64,000 nt of DNA, taken from NCBI GenBank assembly GCA_017457105.1, contig JAFTIA010000010.1:1-64000 (forward strand), in the 5' to 3' direction. The position numbers and the translations under genes were made by a program. Position 1 is the stretch's first letter, and every line of letters starts with the position of its first letter. This DNA is from Lentisphaeria bacterium. GTDB lineage: Bacteria; Verrucomicrobiota; Lentisphaeria; Victivallales; Victivallaceae. A model generated the notes under the pieces. It had not been told where the DNA came from. It did no database searches and was given only the letters and a program-made list of their open reading frames with translations. Below are positions 44,701 to 52,086 of this stretch, piece after piece.

Positions 44701-45074
44701 TTTACAAGATCCTGCAAAACAGGGGCTTCATTCCGGGGGTACCAGCGGGGGAGTTTGCCGTCCTGAATGGCTTTTTCCACCATTTCCCGGGAGGCATCCG
44801 GATTTTCGGCAAAGAATTCAGCCGCCTGTTTTTCTTCGGCTGCAGGAACTTTCTGCGCCACAGCGTAGCGGATATTTTTCAAACTTTCCGGACGATAACA
44901 GATTTTCTGTGTTTCCGCAATTTCCTCCGGCGTATGATCTTTGCCTTTTTCAGAGAGAGAGGGCGAGCAGAGAAGGGAAAAAAGCAGCGTTGCCGCCATA
45001 AGAGTAACGAATGCCAGCAGAATACCTGCGGCAAATTTCCATTTGGGTGTCGGGCGTACGATTTTCTTCTGCAT
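41697..45074 (-). CDS. Fused extracellular solute-binding protein (SBP_bac_5) and ABC permease (DppB/OppB-like)
   Basis: A single 1,125-residue frame carries two normally separate transporter parts. An N-terminal membrane helix (about 13-35) precedes a long linker. A family 5 solute-binding domain covers about 140-720 (IVPHIAKSYEVHDNGRIWDI, WSDGHPFTADDILYW, LSLAIDRDTIIKAVYSG). A second helix near 755-775 leads into a complete DppB-like permease from about 780 to the end. Its coupling loop is ITARAKGVRPGKLLFKYP. The topology is consistent: the binding domain is outside and both ends are inside. The substrate is unknown; SBP_bac_5 members bind peptides, opines or oligosaccharides. Confidence 0.9.
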   Translation of the reverse strand: MQKKIVRPTPKWKFAAGILLAFVTLMAATLLFSLLCSPSLSEKGKDHTPEEIAETQKICYRPESLKNIRYAVAQKVPAAEEKQAAEFFAENPDASREMVEKAIQDGKLPRWYPRNEAPVLQDLVKEGALPPVAQRVGPEPVVMNPLENVHHYGGVWVQFVAGSGTEMYAAMVRMTYARLFRFSPLGYPIVPHIAKSYEVHDNGRIWDITLRKIRWSDGHPFTADDILYWHEDEYKNTALNTSGKAHTVLRMGDLEGRVEKLGPHKVRFIFPVPRGDFLEQLAYHPVGNPRHYLRQFHPAFGDPKRLEELRQRYNMSSLRTLYGLMKSAQNPQLPRLDQWIIRRANQLSPLSFIRNPYYFAVDQHGNQLPYIDRIQLEGVDQLMMPMSVSSGRATMQFRYIRFENFAEYIALSKQNNYSVRGWLAGSRSEWLISPNLNRLVTPADKASGLKAKLLADKEFRQALSLAIDRDTIIKAVYSGQAEPVQVDPGPYSDYPSVRMRHAYTQFDPAEANRKLDLVWKRMGMDPAKRSADGFRVDEKGRVPVFYLYFTDFTGAGPAQFVVDNWAQVGIRCIYKSLSRPLLNVRNSSRDVDFSVWSSESENLPRLSGRVLAINDAGAGYGRGWHKWYAAGGLRGDPRAGNPGCVELPKDHAMYQAVKLYDRFRYTMDPAERESCIKQLTDIAAENVWTITPACAPPKTVVVSNDLKNVPEKAVEGYMMYTPGNTAPETFSLIQFQKGTEEDTKAQILKADVLPAQNAKTPFLTTLLRWCFAGIVILFLALVAMRHPFVLRRLVIMVPTLAIISVCVFTIIQLPPGDYLSNRIVQLQESGMTEEEIQEQIGNLRERFRFDDPAWKRYLYWMGFTWFVTGDRADQGLLQGNMGYSMETGKSVNNMVGDRILLTMLISFFTIIFTWAVALPIGIYSAVRQYSVADYFFTVVGFLGMCVPGFLLALILMALTGINSLFSAQYAIQPYWDLAKVLDMLQHIWAPVLVVGVAGTAGMIRIMRANLLDELRKPYVITARAKGVRPGKLLFKYPVRLALNPFISGIGGLFPRLISGSSIVAIVMSLPTVGPLMLSALFSQDMNMAGSMLMVLSTLSVFGTLVSDLLLIAIDPRIRIGGGSAK

Positions 45075-45106
45075 ATATTACCTGCTGTTTACTGCGCTTT
45101 CTGTAC

Positions 45107-45134
45107 TTTATACCATTTCCTTTGGAAATGCAAA
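45107..45134 (-). promoter_or_regulatory. Promoter of the ABC transporter operon
   Basis: On the minus strand TTTGCA (45129-45134), a 16-bp spacer and TATAAA (45107-45112). The spacer holds the palindrome at 45114-45130. Confidence 0.6.
45114..45130. promoter_or_regulatory. 17-bp palindromic operator candidate
   Basis: CATTTCC-TTT-GGAAATG is a perfect 7-3-7 inverted repeat lying between the -35 and -10 of the transporter operon promoter. It has the same design as the leuB operator (7-3-7 versus 6-3-6). A LacI-type regulator is more typical of such symmetry than the AraC protein at the operon's end. Confidence 0.55.
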
Positions 45135-45157
45135 CTTTTTCAGGGGAAAATACGCAG

Positions 45158-45198
45158 AAAAAAACCGTATGCCGGAAGGATCCCGGGCATACGGTTTT
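45158..45198 (-). terminator. Rho-independent terminator after the acyltransferase gene
   Basis: On the minus strand AAAACCGTATGCC and GGCATACGGTTTT form a 13-bp stem ending in a run of seven T. It begins about 20 bp after the acyltransferase stop at 45220. Confidence 0.88.
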
Positions 45199-45219
45199 GC
45201 AGAGATGAAACGCAAGGGA

Positions 45220-46164
45220 TCAGCGGCGTTTGCGGTGATGTCCCCGGTTGATGTTGGTCCAGCGGCGGTGAGGCCACATCCACTGTTCCGGCTGTTCGGC
45301 GATCATCTTTTCCAGCGCAGTGGTACACATCTGGCAGATGACTTGTGTATCGTGTTCCTTATCTCCGGTGGGCTGGTATTCAATAAGCGGCCCCAGAACG
45401 AGCTCAAAGGAGAAATCATCCCCGATACGGCGGGTCAGTTCCGGCACGATGGGGATCCCTGTTTTCAGGTGGAGCAGTGCCGGAGTCCGGTGGGTTTTGC
45501 AGGGCTGACCGAAGAAAACCGTATCCACCCCTTCATTATGGGCGGCGTGCTGGTCGATAAGCAGCGTGGCATGGCGGCCCTCTTTCTGCAATGCCCGCAG
45601 CAGACGGCGGACAGCGGTGGCATCCCGGTCCACCAGTTCATGGACACTGCTCCGGCGGTGTTCCAGAATTTTTTCCCCGATGAGGGGATTGCTGAACGGC
45701 CGCATGATGGAAAGCATGTTATGGCGGCTCTTGTCTGCAAACGCCGTCCCCGCCACTTCCCAGTTGCCGTAGTGGGCAGTCACAACAATGGCGTGGGTTT
45801 CTGCCGGAGTCACGCCATCCGGCGACATGATCCTGCGGATGGATTCCGGATCCCCGGCAAGTTTGATCTTGGCTGGATCGTACATTTGATCCATTTTTAC
45901 GATCTCCACCACCAGTTTGCTGAATTCCTGATAACATTTTTTGGCAAGAGTGACCGCTTCCTCTTCGGATTTGGCCACCCCTGCATGGATCAGGTGGCTC
46001 AAGGTCCTCTGCCGGGTCTTGCCGCCAATGGCGTACAGGATCCGGAAGAGAAAGGAGTTGATCTTCAATGCCGTTTTGAACGGGACGGCGTGAACCGTTT
46101 TATAAAGCAGGAGAAAACCCCAGTATTCCACCAGGATCATCCATTTGGGTTTGGTTCTTTTCAT
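45220..46164 (-). CDS. Lipid A biosynthesis (lauroyl-type) acyltransferase, LpxL/HtrB family
   Basis: It transfers a secondary acyl chain to lipid A at the inner membrane. The 314-residue protein has an N-terminal hydrophobic segment (MILVEYWGFLLLYKT) and the catalytic HX4E motif in AHYGNWE. It also shows LLIDQHAAHNEGVDTVFFG and a C-terminal QWMWPHRRW. These indicate a Gram-negative outer membrane with lipopolysaccharide. The start at 46164 overlaps the HAD phosphatase stop (ATGA). A strong terminator follows. Confidence 0.9.
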   Translation of the reverse strand: MKRTKPKWMILVEYWGFLLLYKTVHAVPFKTALKINSFLFRILYAIGGKTRQRTLSHLIHAGVAKSEEEAVTLAKKCYQEFSKLVVEIVKMDQMYDPAKIKLAGDPESIRRIMSPDGVTPAETHAIVVTAHYGNWEVAGTAFADKSRHNMLSIMRPFSNPLIGEKILEHRRSSVHELVDRDATAVRRLLRALQKEGRHATLLIDQHAAHNEGVDTVFFGQPCKTHRTPALLHLKTGIPIVPELTRRIGDDFSFELVLGPLIEYQPTGDKEHDTQVICQMCTTALEKMIAEQPEQWMWPHRRWTNINRGHHRKRR

Positions 46165-46805
46165 AAATTTTTTACCAGGGTTGCAAGTTCTCCGGCGTGG
46201 CGGATCACCCATTCCGGGCCGGCGGCGGCCATGGCACCATTTTCATCATACCCCCATGCCACGCCCACGACCCGGAGCCCGGCTTTGTGTCCGGCTTCCA
46301 CATCAAGACAGGTATCCCCCACCATCAGGCAATTTTCCGGGGAAAGACCGTACTTTTCCATGGCCATTTGCAGATATTCGGCTTTGGTCACCTTTCTTTC
46401 CGTAATGGAATCTGTGGCGTAAACATCGGTAAAGTAAGGCATCACGCCCCGCAGTTCCAGGATTTTCAAAGTGGGGGTAAGGCGTTTATTTGTTGCGATA
46501 AAAAGTTTGATCCCGGAAGCGTGGAGTGCTGCAAGGGCTTCCGGGACCCCGTCATAAGCCGTGGTTTCCGGGAAGCCGCAACTGTCATAAAACGCTTTGA
46601 AGGCGGCCACGGCATCCGTGATCTCCTCCGGAGTGATGCCCGGCTTGCACTCTTTCAGACTTTCCACCAATGGCGGCCCGATCCGAAGTTTGGCGGGGTC
46701 AAAAACCGCCCCCATCCGGGCAAACACATGCCGGTATGTCGTCAAAAGGTCTTTCACGGTATCAAAAAGAGTACCGTCCAGGTCAAAAAACACTCCGCGG
46801 ATCAT
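46161..46805 (-). CDS. HAD-superfamily hydrolase, phosphoglycolate phosphatase-like
   Basis: This 214-residue HAD phosphatase has motif I FFDLDGTLFDTV with catalytic Asp, a helical cap, motif II IATNK, and motif IV MVGDTCLDVEAG with GVAWGYD after it. The set resembles Gph and pyrophosphatase PpaX. The substrate is not certain. It is transcribed into the lipid A acyltransferase gene. It starts 66 bp after the TIM-barrel gene. Confidence 0.88.
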   Translation of the reverse strand: MIRGVFFDLDGTLFDTVKDLLTTYRHVFARMGAVFDPAKLRIGPPLVESLKECKPGITPEEITDAVAAFKAFYDSCGFPETTAYDGVPEALAALHASGIKLFIATNKRLTPTLKILELRGVMPYFTDVYATDSITERKVTKAEYLQMAMEKYGLSPENCLMVGDTCLDVEAGHKAGLRVVGVAWGYDENGAMAAAGPEWVIRHAGELATLVKNL

Positions 46806-46871
46806 TTTTTGCTCCGGCCGATCCCCCGTTCCCGACAGGGTTCCTGCGGAAAGGGGGGATGGGCTTTTTTC

Positions 46872-47669
46872 TTACTTATTGCCGACAGCCAGACCGTTTT
46901 CGGTCATGAAACGGTAGCTCTTTTCCACGGCGCCCTGCATTTCTTCGGTGCAGTAGTCCAGTTCCACGATCACGGCTTCCACCTGTTCCGGTGCCGCCGC
47001 CATCAAATCTGCGATGGGGAGCGTGCCGGTGCCGAGAGGCATCAGGTCGATCTTCATATCCAGAAGACCATTGACCATACCGCCGCCGCCAGCCTGCTGA
47101 CGGCACTGACCGTCCTTCATGTGGAGCAGAATGGTGTCTTTTGCAAATTCCTTGAGCATGGCCACCGGATCTTCCTGACCCTTGTTGGTGGACCAGAAGC
47201 AGTCCATTTCGTACTTCACATTGGGGCAGAGTTCCCGGTAGATATCGTACTTCAAACGGCCGTCGATGCGTTCAAATTCCCAGTAATGGTTGTGCTGGAA
47301 AAGGGTGAAGCCGTTCCGGGTGAAGATCTCGCACATTTCGTTGGTGATGTCCGCCGTCTTTTTGATGGCATCCAGATCTTTGAAATCATCCGGGCCGTAG
47401 CCGCAGACGATTTTGTTCAGACCGAGAATGGAGGCGATTTCCATACATTCCCCGGAGTTTGCTTTGCCGCGGGCCCAGGGGGAATGGCTGGAAACCATAT
47501 CCATGCCCAGATCCGTGACCATCTTCTTGAGTTCCGTAGGACGCAGATCCCAGAACCCCGCCGGTTCAACATATTTGTAACCGATGTCTGCAACCTTCTT
47601 CAGGACGGCGACAAAATCTTTGGCGGCATACTCTCTCAACGAATACAACTGGATACCAATGGGTTTCAT
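46872..47669 (-). CDS. Sugar phosphate isomerase/epimerase (xylose isomerase-like TIM barrel)
   Basis: This 265-residue AP_endonuc_2-type TIM barrel has IGIQLYSLREYA at the N-terminus, YKYVEPAGFWD, an SSHSPWARG segment, FTLFQHNHYWEFE, and late strand motifs KYEMDCFWST and LLHMKDGQ with metal-binding acids and histidines. Such enzymes interconvert ketoses or inositol derivatives. The start at 47669 has AAGGAAG upstream. A strong promoter lies about 55 bp upstream, so it is probably its own transcription unit with the HAD and acyltransferase genes following. Confidence 0.85.
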   Translation of the reverse strand: MKPIGIQLYSLREYAAKDFVAVLKKVADIGYKYVEPAGFWDLRPTELKKMVTDLGMDMVSSHSPWARGKANSGECMEIASILGLNKIVCGYGPDDFKDLDAIKKTADITNEMCEIFTRNGFTLFQHNHYWEFERIDGRLKYDIYRELCPNVKYEMDCFWSTNKGQEDPVAMLKEFAKDTILLHMKDGQCRQQAGGGGMVNGLLDMKIDLMPLGTGTLPIADLMAAAPEQVEAVIVELDYCTEEMQGAVEKSYRFMTENGLAVGNK

Positions 47670-47699
47670 TTTTTCTTCCTTTTTGTGTTCTTTTTTGAT

Positions 47700-47711
47700 G
47701 TGCAACTGCAC
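47700..47711. promoter_or_regulatory. 12-bp palindrome in the TIM-barrel gene leader
   Basis: GTGCA-AC-TGCAC... reads as a near-perfect dyad (GTGCAACTGCAC, arms GTGCA and TGCAC) just downstream of the -10 box. It could be an operator. Evidence is only the symmetry and position. Confidence 0.3.
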
Positions 47712-47722
47712 TGTTTGAAAAT

Positions 47723-47751
47723 AATATACTATATCTTCATTATTTTACCAA
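47723..47751 (-). promoter_or_regulatory. Promoter of the TIM-barrel isomerase gene
   Basis: On the minus strand TTGGTA (47746-47751), 17 bp, then TATATT (47723-47728). The region is strongly AT-rich. Confidence 0.75.
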
Positions 47752-47783
47752 TTTTTTTCATAACAAAAGTCACGGAACAGATT

Positions 47784-49208
47784 TTATTTGGCTTTTTTCA
47801 CCTCTTTGAGTCGGGCGGCCTCCGGGCGTTCACGGTAAAAGTGATCCAGCGGATAACAGCCGGAAACCATGCCGTGCCGGGGAGCTGTGGTGCAATCCCC
47901 GAAGGTGCGGCAGATGCGGCAGCGATCCAGAGGTTTGTGCGCCAGTGTATCGGCGCAGATCTCCGGATAGGAAAGCACCATGCGCCCGATGCCCACATAA
48001 TCGGCTTCCCCCGCCCGCAGGACCGCTTCCCCCACATTAGGGAGATAATCCTGGAAACAGGTGTAGCCGGAACCCACGATGGGGACTTCCGGAACGAGCT
48101 GTTTGAAAAGTTTCACCGCTTCCAGATGCCGTGCCGCCTGAATCAGGGGATGGACCGGCGGCGGGTATCCGTCAGACACCGCGTAATAGGCGGGCCGCTG
48201 GATATGGACATTGTAATAGGGGCTGCCGATGGTGGCGCAAATCATTTCCAGCCCGTGATCCCGGTGCGCCATGCGGACAAATTCTGCCGGTTCTGTAAAA
48301 TCCCAGCCGTACCCGGTTCCGTCGCCGCCGAATGCGTAGGGGTAATGCCCCTGCCACTCCATGGGTTCCCCCTGACCTTCTGCATTTTTGATATAGGGGA
48401 GAAAGTCTGCCAGACTCAACCGCATGGCGATCCGCAGTCCCGGCGCGCAGGATCGGATGCCTTCGGCGGTTTCCCGGAAGAACCGGGTGCGGTTTTCAAA
48501 ACTGCCTCCGTAATCTCCCGGACGGTCCACCGCACTCAAGAGTTCGTGAGCCAGATAACCGTGTGCGTGTTTGATATCCACAAAATCGAATCCGGCTTTC
48601 TGCGCCAGTATTGCCGCTTCGTGGAATTGGACAATGGTCTGCCGGATCTCTCCATCGGAAACGACGCAATCCGGCGTGCTGTGGAATTTTTTATCCAGCA
48701 GAGGGTGGCTGTATGCGGTACGGGATTCCAGTCTGGCATCATCATTGGGGTGGGCGTAACGGCCGGAATGGGTCAACTGGAGTCCGATGCACAAATCGTC
48801 TGCCGTCCCGAATTTCCGGGCGTGCACCCGGCGCATTTCTTCCAGCAACCGGGCGATTTTTTCGTATGCGGCGGGAGTCATGGTCAGCTGGCGGGTATTG
48901 CTTTTTGCCTCGTGCATCACAGCGCAGGCTTCCACGCCGAAGAGGAGTTTTGCGCCGCTTTCGGCAAAATGGAGCCAGCGGCGGCGGGTGAGTTCACTGG
49001 GGGAGCCATCCGGTTCGCAGTCCCACCCCTCCATGGGGAGGATCGCCCAGCGGTTGCCGATGGTTTTGCCGAAACAACTGTGAGATTCCCCCAGCTTCAA
49101 TTCGCCGGAAAGATCCGTACAAAAAGGTACATGGAACTCCTGTTTCTGCAGAAATTCCTGAAAAGACTCTGCACTTTTGAACGAGGCCACTTTTTCAAAA
49201 TCAGCCAT
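47784..49208 (-). CDS. NADH:flavin oxidoreductase / Old Yellow Enzyme family protein
   Basis: This FMN-dependent TIM-barrel reductase has 474 residues. Visible segments are IGNRWAILPMEGWD at the start of the barrel, IGLQLTHSGRYAHP (substrate-binding His), AGFDFVDIKHAHGYLAHELL, MRLSLADF, GSGYTCF and a C-terminal YVGIGRMVLSYPE. After that a Cys cluster (CRICRTFGDC) may bind an iron-sulfur centre, as in the dienoyl-CoA reductase type. It lacks the FAD/NAD domain of that type. It lies 15 bp after a flavoprotein gene and likely works with it. Substrate unknown. Confidence 0.88.
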   Translation of the reverse strand: MADFEKVASFKSAESFQEFLQKQEFHVPFCTDLSGELKLGESHSCFGKTIGNRWAILPMEGWDCEPDGSPSELTRRRWLHFAESGAKLLFGVEACAVMHEAKSNTRQLTMTPAAYEKIARLLEEMRRVHARKFGTADDLCIGLQLTHSGRYAHPNDDARLESRTAYSHPLLDKKFHSTPDCVVSDGEIRQTIVQFHEAAILAQKAGFDFVDIKHAHGYLAHELLSAVDRPGDYGGSFENRTRFFRETAEGIRSCAPGLRIAMRLSLADFLPYIKNAEGQGEPMEWQGHYPYAFGGDGTGYGWDFTEPAEFVRMAHRDHGLEMICATIGSPYYNVHIQRPAYYAVSDGYPPPVHPLIQAARHLEAVKLFKQLVPEVPIVGSGYTCFQDYLPNVGEAVLRAGEADYVGIGRMVLSYPEICADTLAHKPLDRCRICRTFGDCTTAPRHGMVSGCYPLDHFYRERPEAARLKEVKKAK

Positions 49209-49223
49209 ATCAGATTCACTCCT

Positions 49224-51128
49224 TCATTCTGAATAGATCTTTTTGTTGCGGAAATCCGCCCAGACATTTTCAAACCAGTCATCGGCTTCCGGAATGGGAC
49301 GGCAGGGGATCCAGCGGGAACCGGCTCCTGCACGGGTCACAAGCTGCTGATCCCGGAAGGATTCATTTTCCGGCATGAACCGCCATTCACTGCCCAGTGC
49401 CGGGTGGATATCCCGGCCATTTACAGGATCCATCACCATGGCGGACCCTCTGGAACCTGTTCCGGATGCCATCTGGAATGCAATGGCTTCCAGATAAACG
49501 GCGTGGGCGTAACACAACTGCAGATTCCGCAGGGCCTCCACGGTATCCCTGCGGGTTCTCCCCCGGACTCCGGCAGATTCCAAACGCTGATATTGCGCCC
49601 ATGCCGCATGGACGGCATCGCCGATCTTTTCCGGACGGCGGATATGGGCTCCGTAAGTACTCATCCGTGTTTGCAGTTCCTGCCGTTCCTCCCGCCAGTG
49701 CCGGGGCGCGGATTCTCCGGCAAGTTTCTGCAGTCCGGCACAGGCGGCTTCCGCCGTTTGCAGAGCCGATTTTTCATCCAGCGACGACCCGCTGTAAACA
49801 TTGGCAATAAATTCCGCACAGCGGAACGCTCCCACCTGTCCGGCATTCAGTGCCGAGCCTCCCGGCCGGGTGACCCCGTGGGACCCATTGACTTCCCCGA
49901 TGGGGAAAAGGTGGGGGATATTGGTGGATTCGTACCAGATATTGCCTGCCAGACCGCCGTTATTGTGCTGACTGCAAACGGCGATCTCCAGCATTTCCCC
50001 GGCAAGATCGATGCCGTGATCCTTGTAAAGATCCACCGCCCCCGGGTTCATGTGGAGCAACCGTTCCAGCGGCGTGCCGAAACAGGCCCCCGATTTTTCC
50101 AGATAGGTACGGGATTCCGCAGAAAGTGCCGCAAAATCCAGCCCTTCCGGATTGCTGCGGAAATCCAGCCAGACCCGGCGGTTGCGGATCACTGTTTCCC
50201 GGTAAACCAGAATGTCTATCAGCGAGGACCCGTCCGGGAGTTTCCGGGTGTCAAAGGGCCACTGATACCCTTTCAGGAACACCATGGAGTTCATTTCCCC
50301 CGTGGTGGGAAAATATTCCCGCAGAAATTCCACAGCATCGCTGCCGTCCTGACCGGTGGAAATAAAACGGGGCAAAACCTGCATGTAGGTCCCGGAAACG
50401 TTCCAGCGGAATTTGATGGAGGCAAGCCCATACTGGGATTCCGGGAGAGAACACCCTTCCGCCCCCGCCTGCAATGCCAGGCCGATGGCTCCCGTGTGAA
50501 CTGCCGGGTAAACGCTTTGAGCGTACAATCCTCCCGGTCCGCCCACGGCAAAAACCACATTTTCCGCCTGAAAATATTCAAAATCACCCTTGTCTTCATC
50601 CAGAAGACAGGTCAGAACCCCTGCCGCCCGGCCATCGTGCAAAACAAGCTGCACCGCCACCCGGCGTTCAAAAACGGGGATTTGGCGCACTTCCACTTCT
50701 TTCATAAGGGCGCGGCACATTTCCCGGGAGGTGTACGGTCCGCAGCTGGTGGCACGGCGGAGGGGATCATGGTCTGTCTTGTATCCGGCAAATTCGCCGT
50801 AGGCATTGCGTGGAAAGGGCACCCCCAGATTCACCAGATTGGCAAAGGCCCGGACGCTGTTCGCCGCCTCCACCAGCGCAATATCGCCATGGGCGGAACT
50901 GCCGCAGAGGGAGCGGGCAAGGGCATAGGGGGAATCCGCATCTTTGCCGCAGATCCCCAGTTTGTAATAGGTCTGCTTGTCACTGCCGGTATTGATGGAG
51001 GTGCCGCACTGCAAGCCTTCGGTGATCATGGCCACACTCTGCACCCCCTCTGCACGGAGGCGCAATGCCGCAGTCAACCCGGCTGCACCGCTCCCCAATA
51101 CAACGGTATGAAATTTCCGGATCTCCAT
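49224..51128 (-). CDS. FAD-binding fumarate reductase/succinate dehydrogenase-like flavoprotein
   Basis: This 634-residue member of the fumarate reductase flavoprotein family has the FAD dinucleotide-binding motif VVLGSGAAGLTAALRL at residues 9-24. It has a middle capping domain, and a C-terminal region with HNNGGL and GEVNGSHGVTRPGGSALNAG. A role as an anaerobic ene-reductase or dehydrogenase is likely, but the substrate cannot be assigned. L-aspartate oxidase and adenylylsulfate reductase are related. It is 11 bp from the SDR gene and 15 bp from the OYE-like gene. Confidence 0.85.
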   Translation of the reverse strand: MEIRKFHTVVLGSGAAGLTAALRLRAEGVQSVAMITEGLQCGTSINTGSDKQTYYKLGICGKDADSPYALARSLCGSSAHGDIALVEAANSVRAFANLVNLGVPFPRNAYGEFAGYKTDHDPLRRATSCGPYTSREMCRALMKEVEVRQIPVFERRVAVQLVLHDGRAAGVLTCLLDEDKGDFEYFQAENVVFAVGGPGGLYAQSVYPAVHTGAIGLALQAGAEGCSLPESQYGLASIKFRWNVSGTYMQVLPRFISTGQDGSDAVEFLREYFPTTGEMNSMVFLKGYQWPFDTRKLPDGSSLIDILVYRETVIRNRRVWLDFRSNPEGLDFAALSAESRTYLEKSGACFGTPLERLLHMNPGAVDLYKDHGIDLAGEMLEIAVCSQHNNGGLAGNIWYESTNIPHLFPIGEVNGSHGVTRPGGSALNAGQVGAFRCAEFIANVYSGSSLDEKSALQTAEAACAGLQKLAGESAPRHWREERQELQTRMSTYGAHIRRPEKIGDAVHAAWAQYQRLESAGVRGRTRRDTVEALRNLQLCYAHAVYLEAIAFQMASGTGSRGSAMVMDPVNGRDIHPALGSEWRFMPENESFRDQQLVTRAGAGSRWIPCRPIPEADDWFENVWADFRNKKIYSE

Positions 51129-51139
51129 AAAAAGCCTCC

Positions 51140-51898
51140 TTACAAACGCTGGATCTGCATACCGCCATCCACGTTCACCACCTGCCCGGTGGAGTATGCC
51201 AGATCCCCCCGGACAAAGGCGGCGGCAACTTTGGCCACATCTTCCGGGAAACCCCAGCGGGGCGTAAGGGTCAGGCCATCGGCGATCAACTGATCATATT
51301 TGGCGGTGACCACCGCTGTCATATCACTCTTGATCACGCCGGGGCGGATCTCATAGACATTGATGCCGAATTCCGCCAGCCGGACGCTCCAGAGTTTGGT
51401 CGCCATGCCGATACCTGCCTTGCTGATACAGTATTCCCCCCGGCTGACACTGGCGACTTCCGCCGAACAACTGCCCACATTGATGATGCACTGACCGGGT
51501 TCCCGGTGGGAGATCATGTAGTTTGCCACAAGCTGGGTAAGGAAATAAGGCCCTTGCAGGTTGATGCGGATAAGCCGCTCAAAACTTTCCTCCGTTGCCT
51601 CCAGAATATCCATCCGTTCCAGCGGGGCGACTCCGGCATTGTTGATGAGGCATGTCACTGAACCGAATGCCGCCACCGTGCCTTCCAGAAAGGCTTTCCG
51701 CTGGCCGGCATTGGCAACATCACACTGGAAATAGGCGGCTTTGCCCTGATATTTTTCGTGGAGTTCAGCAAGTTTGCAGGTCATTTCTTCCGGCGCGACC
51801 CGGCCGCAGAACGCCACATTGTGTCCTTCGCTCAACAATTTTTCCACGATCCCGGCTCCGATGCCCCTGGTGCCGCCTGTTACCATAATAGTTGCCAT
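51140..51898 (-). CDS. Short-chain dehydrogenase/reductase
   Basis: This 252-residue classical SDR has the cofactor motif TGGTRGIGAG at residues 7-16, NNAGV near 87, a catalytic Ser in VGSCSAE around 143-150, and YCISKAG with the Tyr and Lys. It resembles FabG-type 3-oxoacyl-ACP reductases and other NAD(P)-dependent alcohol dehydrogenases. As first gene of the redox cluster it probably supplies or consumes a keto group on the same substrate as the two flavoproteins. It ends with VVNVDGGMQI. Confidence 0.9.
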   Translation of the reverse strand: MATIMVTGGTRGIGAGIVEKLLSEGHNVAFCGRVAPEEMTCKLAELHEKYQGKAAYFQCDVANAGQRKAFLEGTVAAFGSVTCLINNAGVAPLERMDILEATEESFERLIRINLQGPYFLTQLVANYMISHREPGQCIINVGSCSAEVASVSRGEYCISKAGIGMATKLWSVRLAEFGINVYEIRPGVIKSDMTAVVTAKYDQLIADGLTLTPRWGFPEDVAKVAAAFVRGDLAYSTGQVVNVDGGMQIQRL

Positions 51899-51936
51899 TG
51901 TTCCAGTCCTTTTTTACTGTTGAAGATATCAAGTGG

Positions 51937-51964
51937 AATATAGCACCGGAAATGTAAAAAACAA
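51937..51964 (-). promoter_or_regulatory. Promoter of the SDR-flavoprotein-OYE operon
   Basis: On the minus strand TTGTTT (51959-51964) and TATATT (51937-51942), 16 bp apart, about 39 bp upstream of the SDR start. Confidence 0.6.
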
Positions 51965-52029
51965 CCGTTTTTTCCGGGTAAGGATCATAAGGGGGGGCTG
52001 TGAGGCGGCGGCCATTTTCCGGAACAGAC

Positions 52030-52058
52030 TTGCTATTCTTCATATTCCGGCGTATATT
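52030..52058 (+). promoter_or_regulatory. Promoter of the DtxR-family regulator
   Basis: TTGCTA (52030-52035), 17 bp, TATATT (52053-52058). The -10 ends 28 bp upstream of the ATG; AAGAAAGG serves as ribosome binding site. Confidence 0.7.
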
Positions 52059-52086
52059 ATGCTGTGCAAAGAAGAAAGGTCCATTT

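Noticed and set aside
46197-49232. Long plus-strand open frame across the HAD, TIM-barrel and OYE genes
   Set aside because: It spans three real minus-strand genes and two intergenic gaps and has no start signal or domain.
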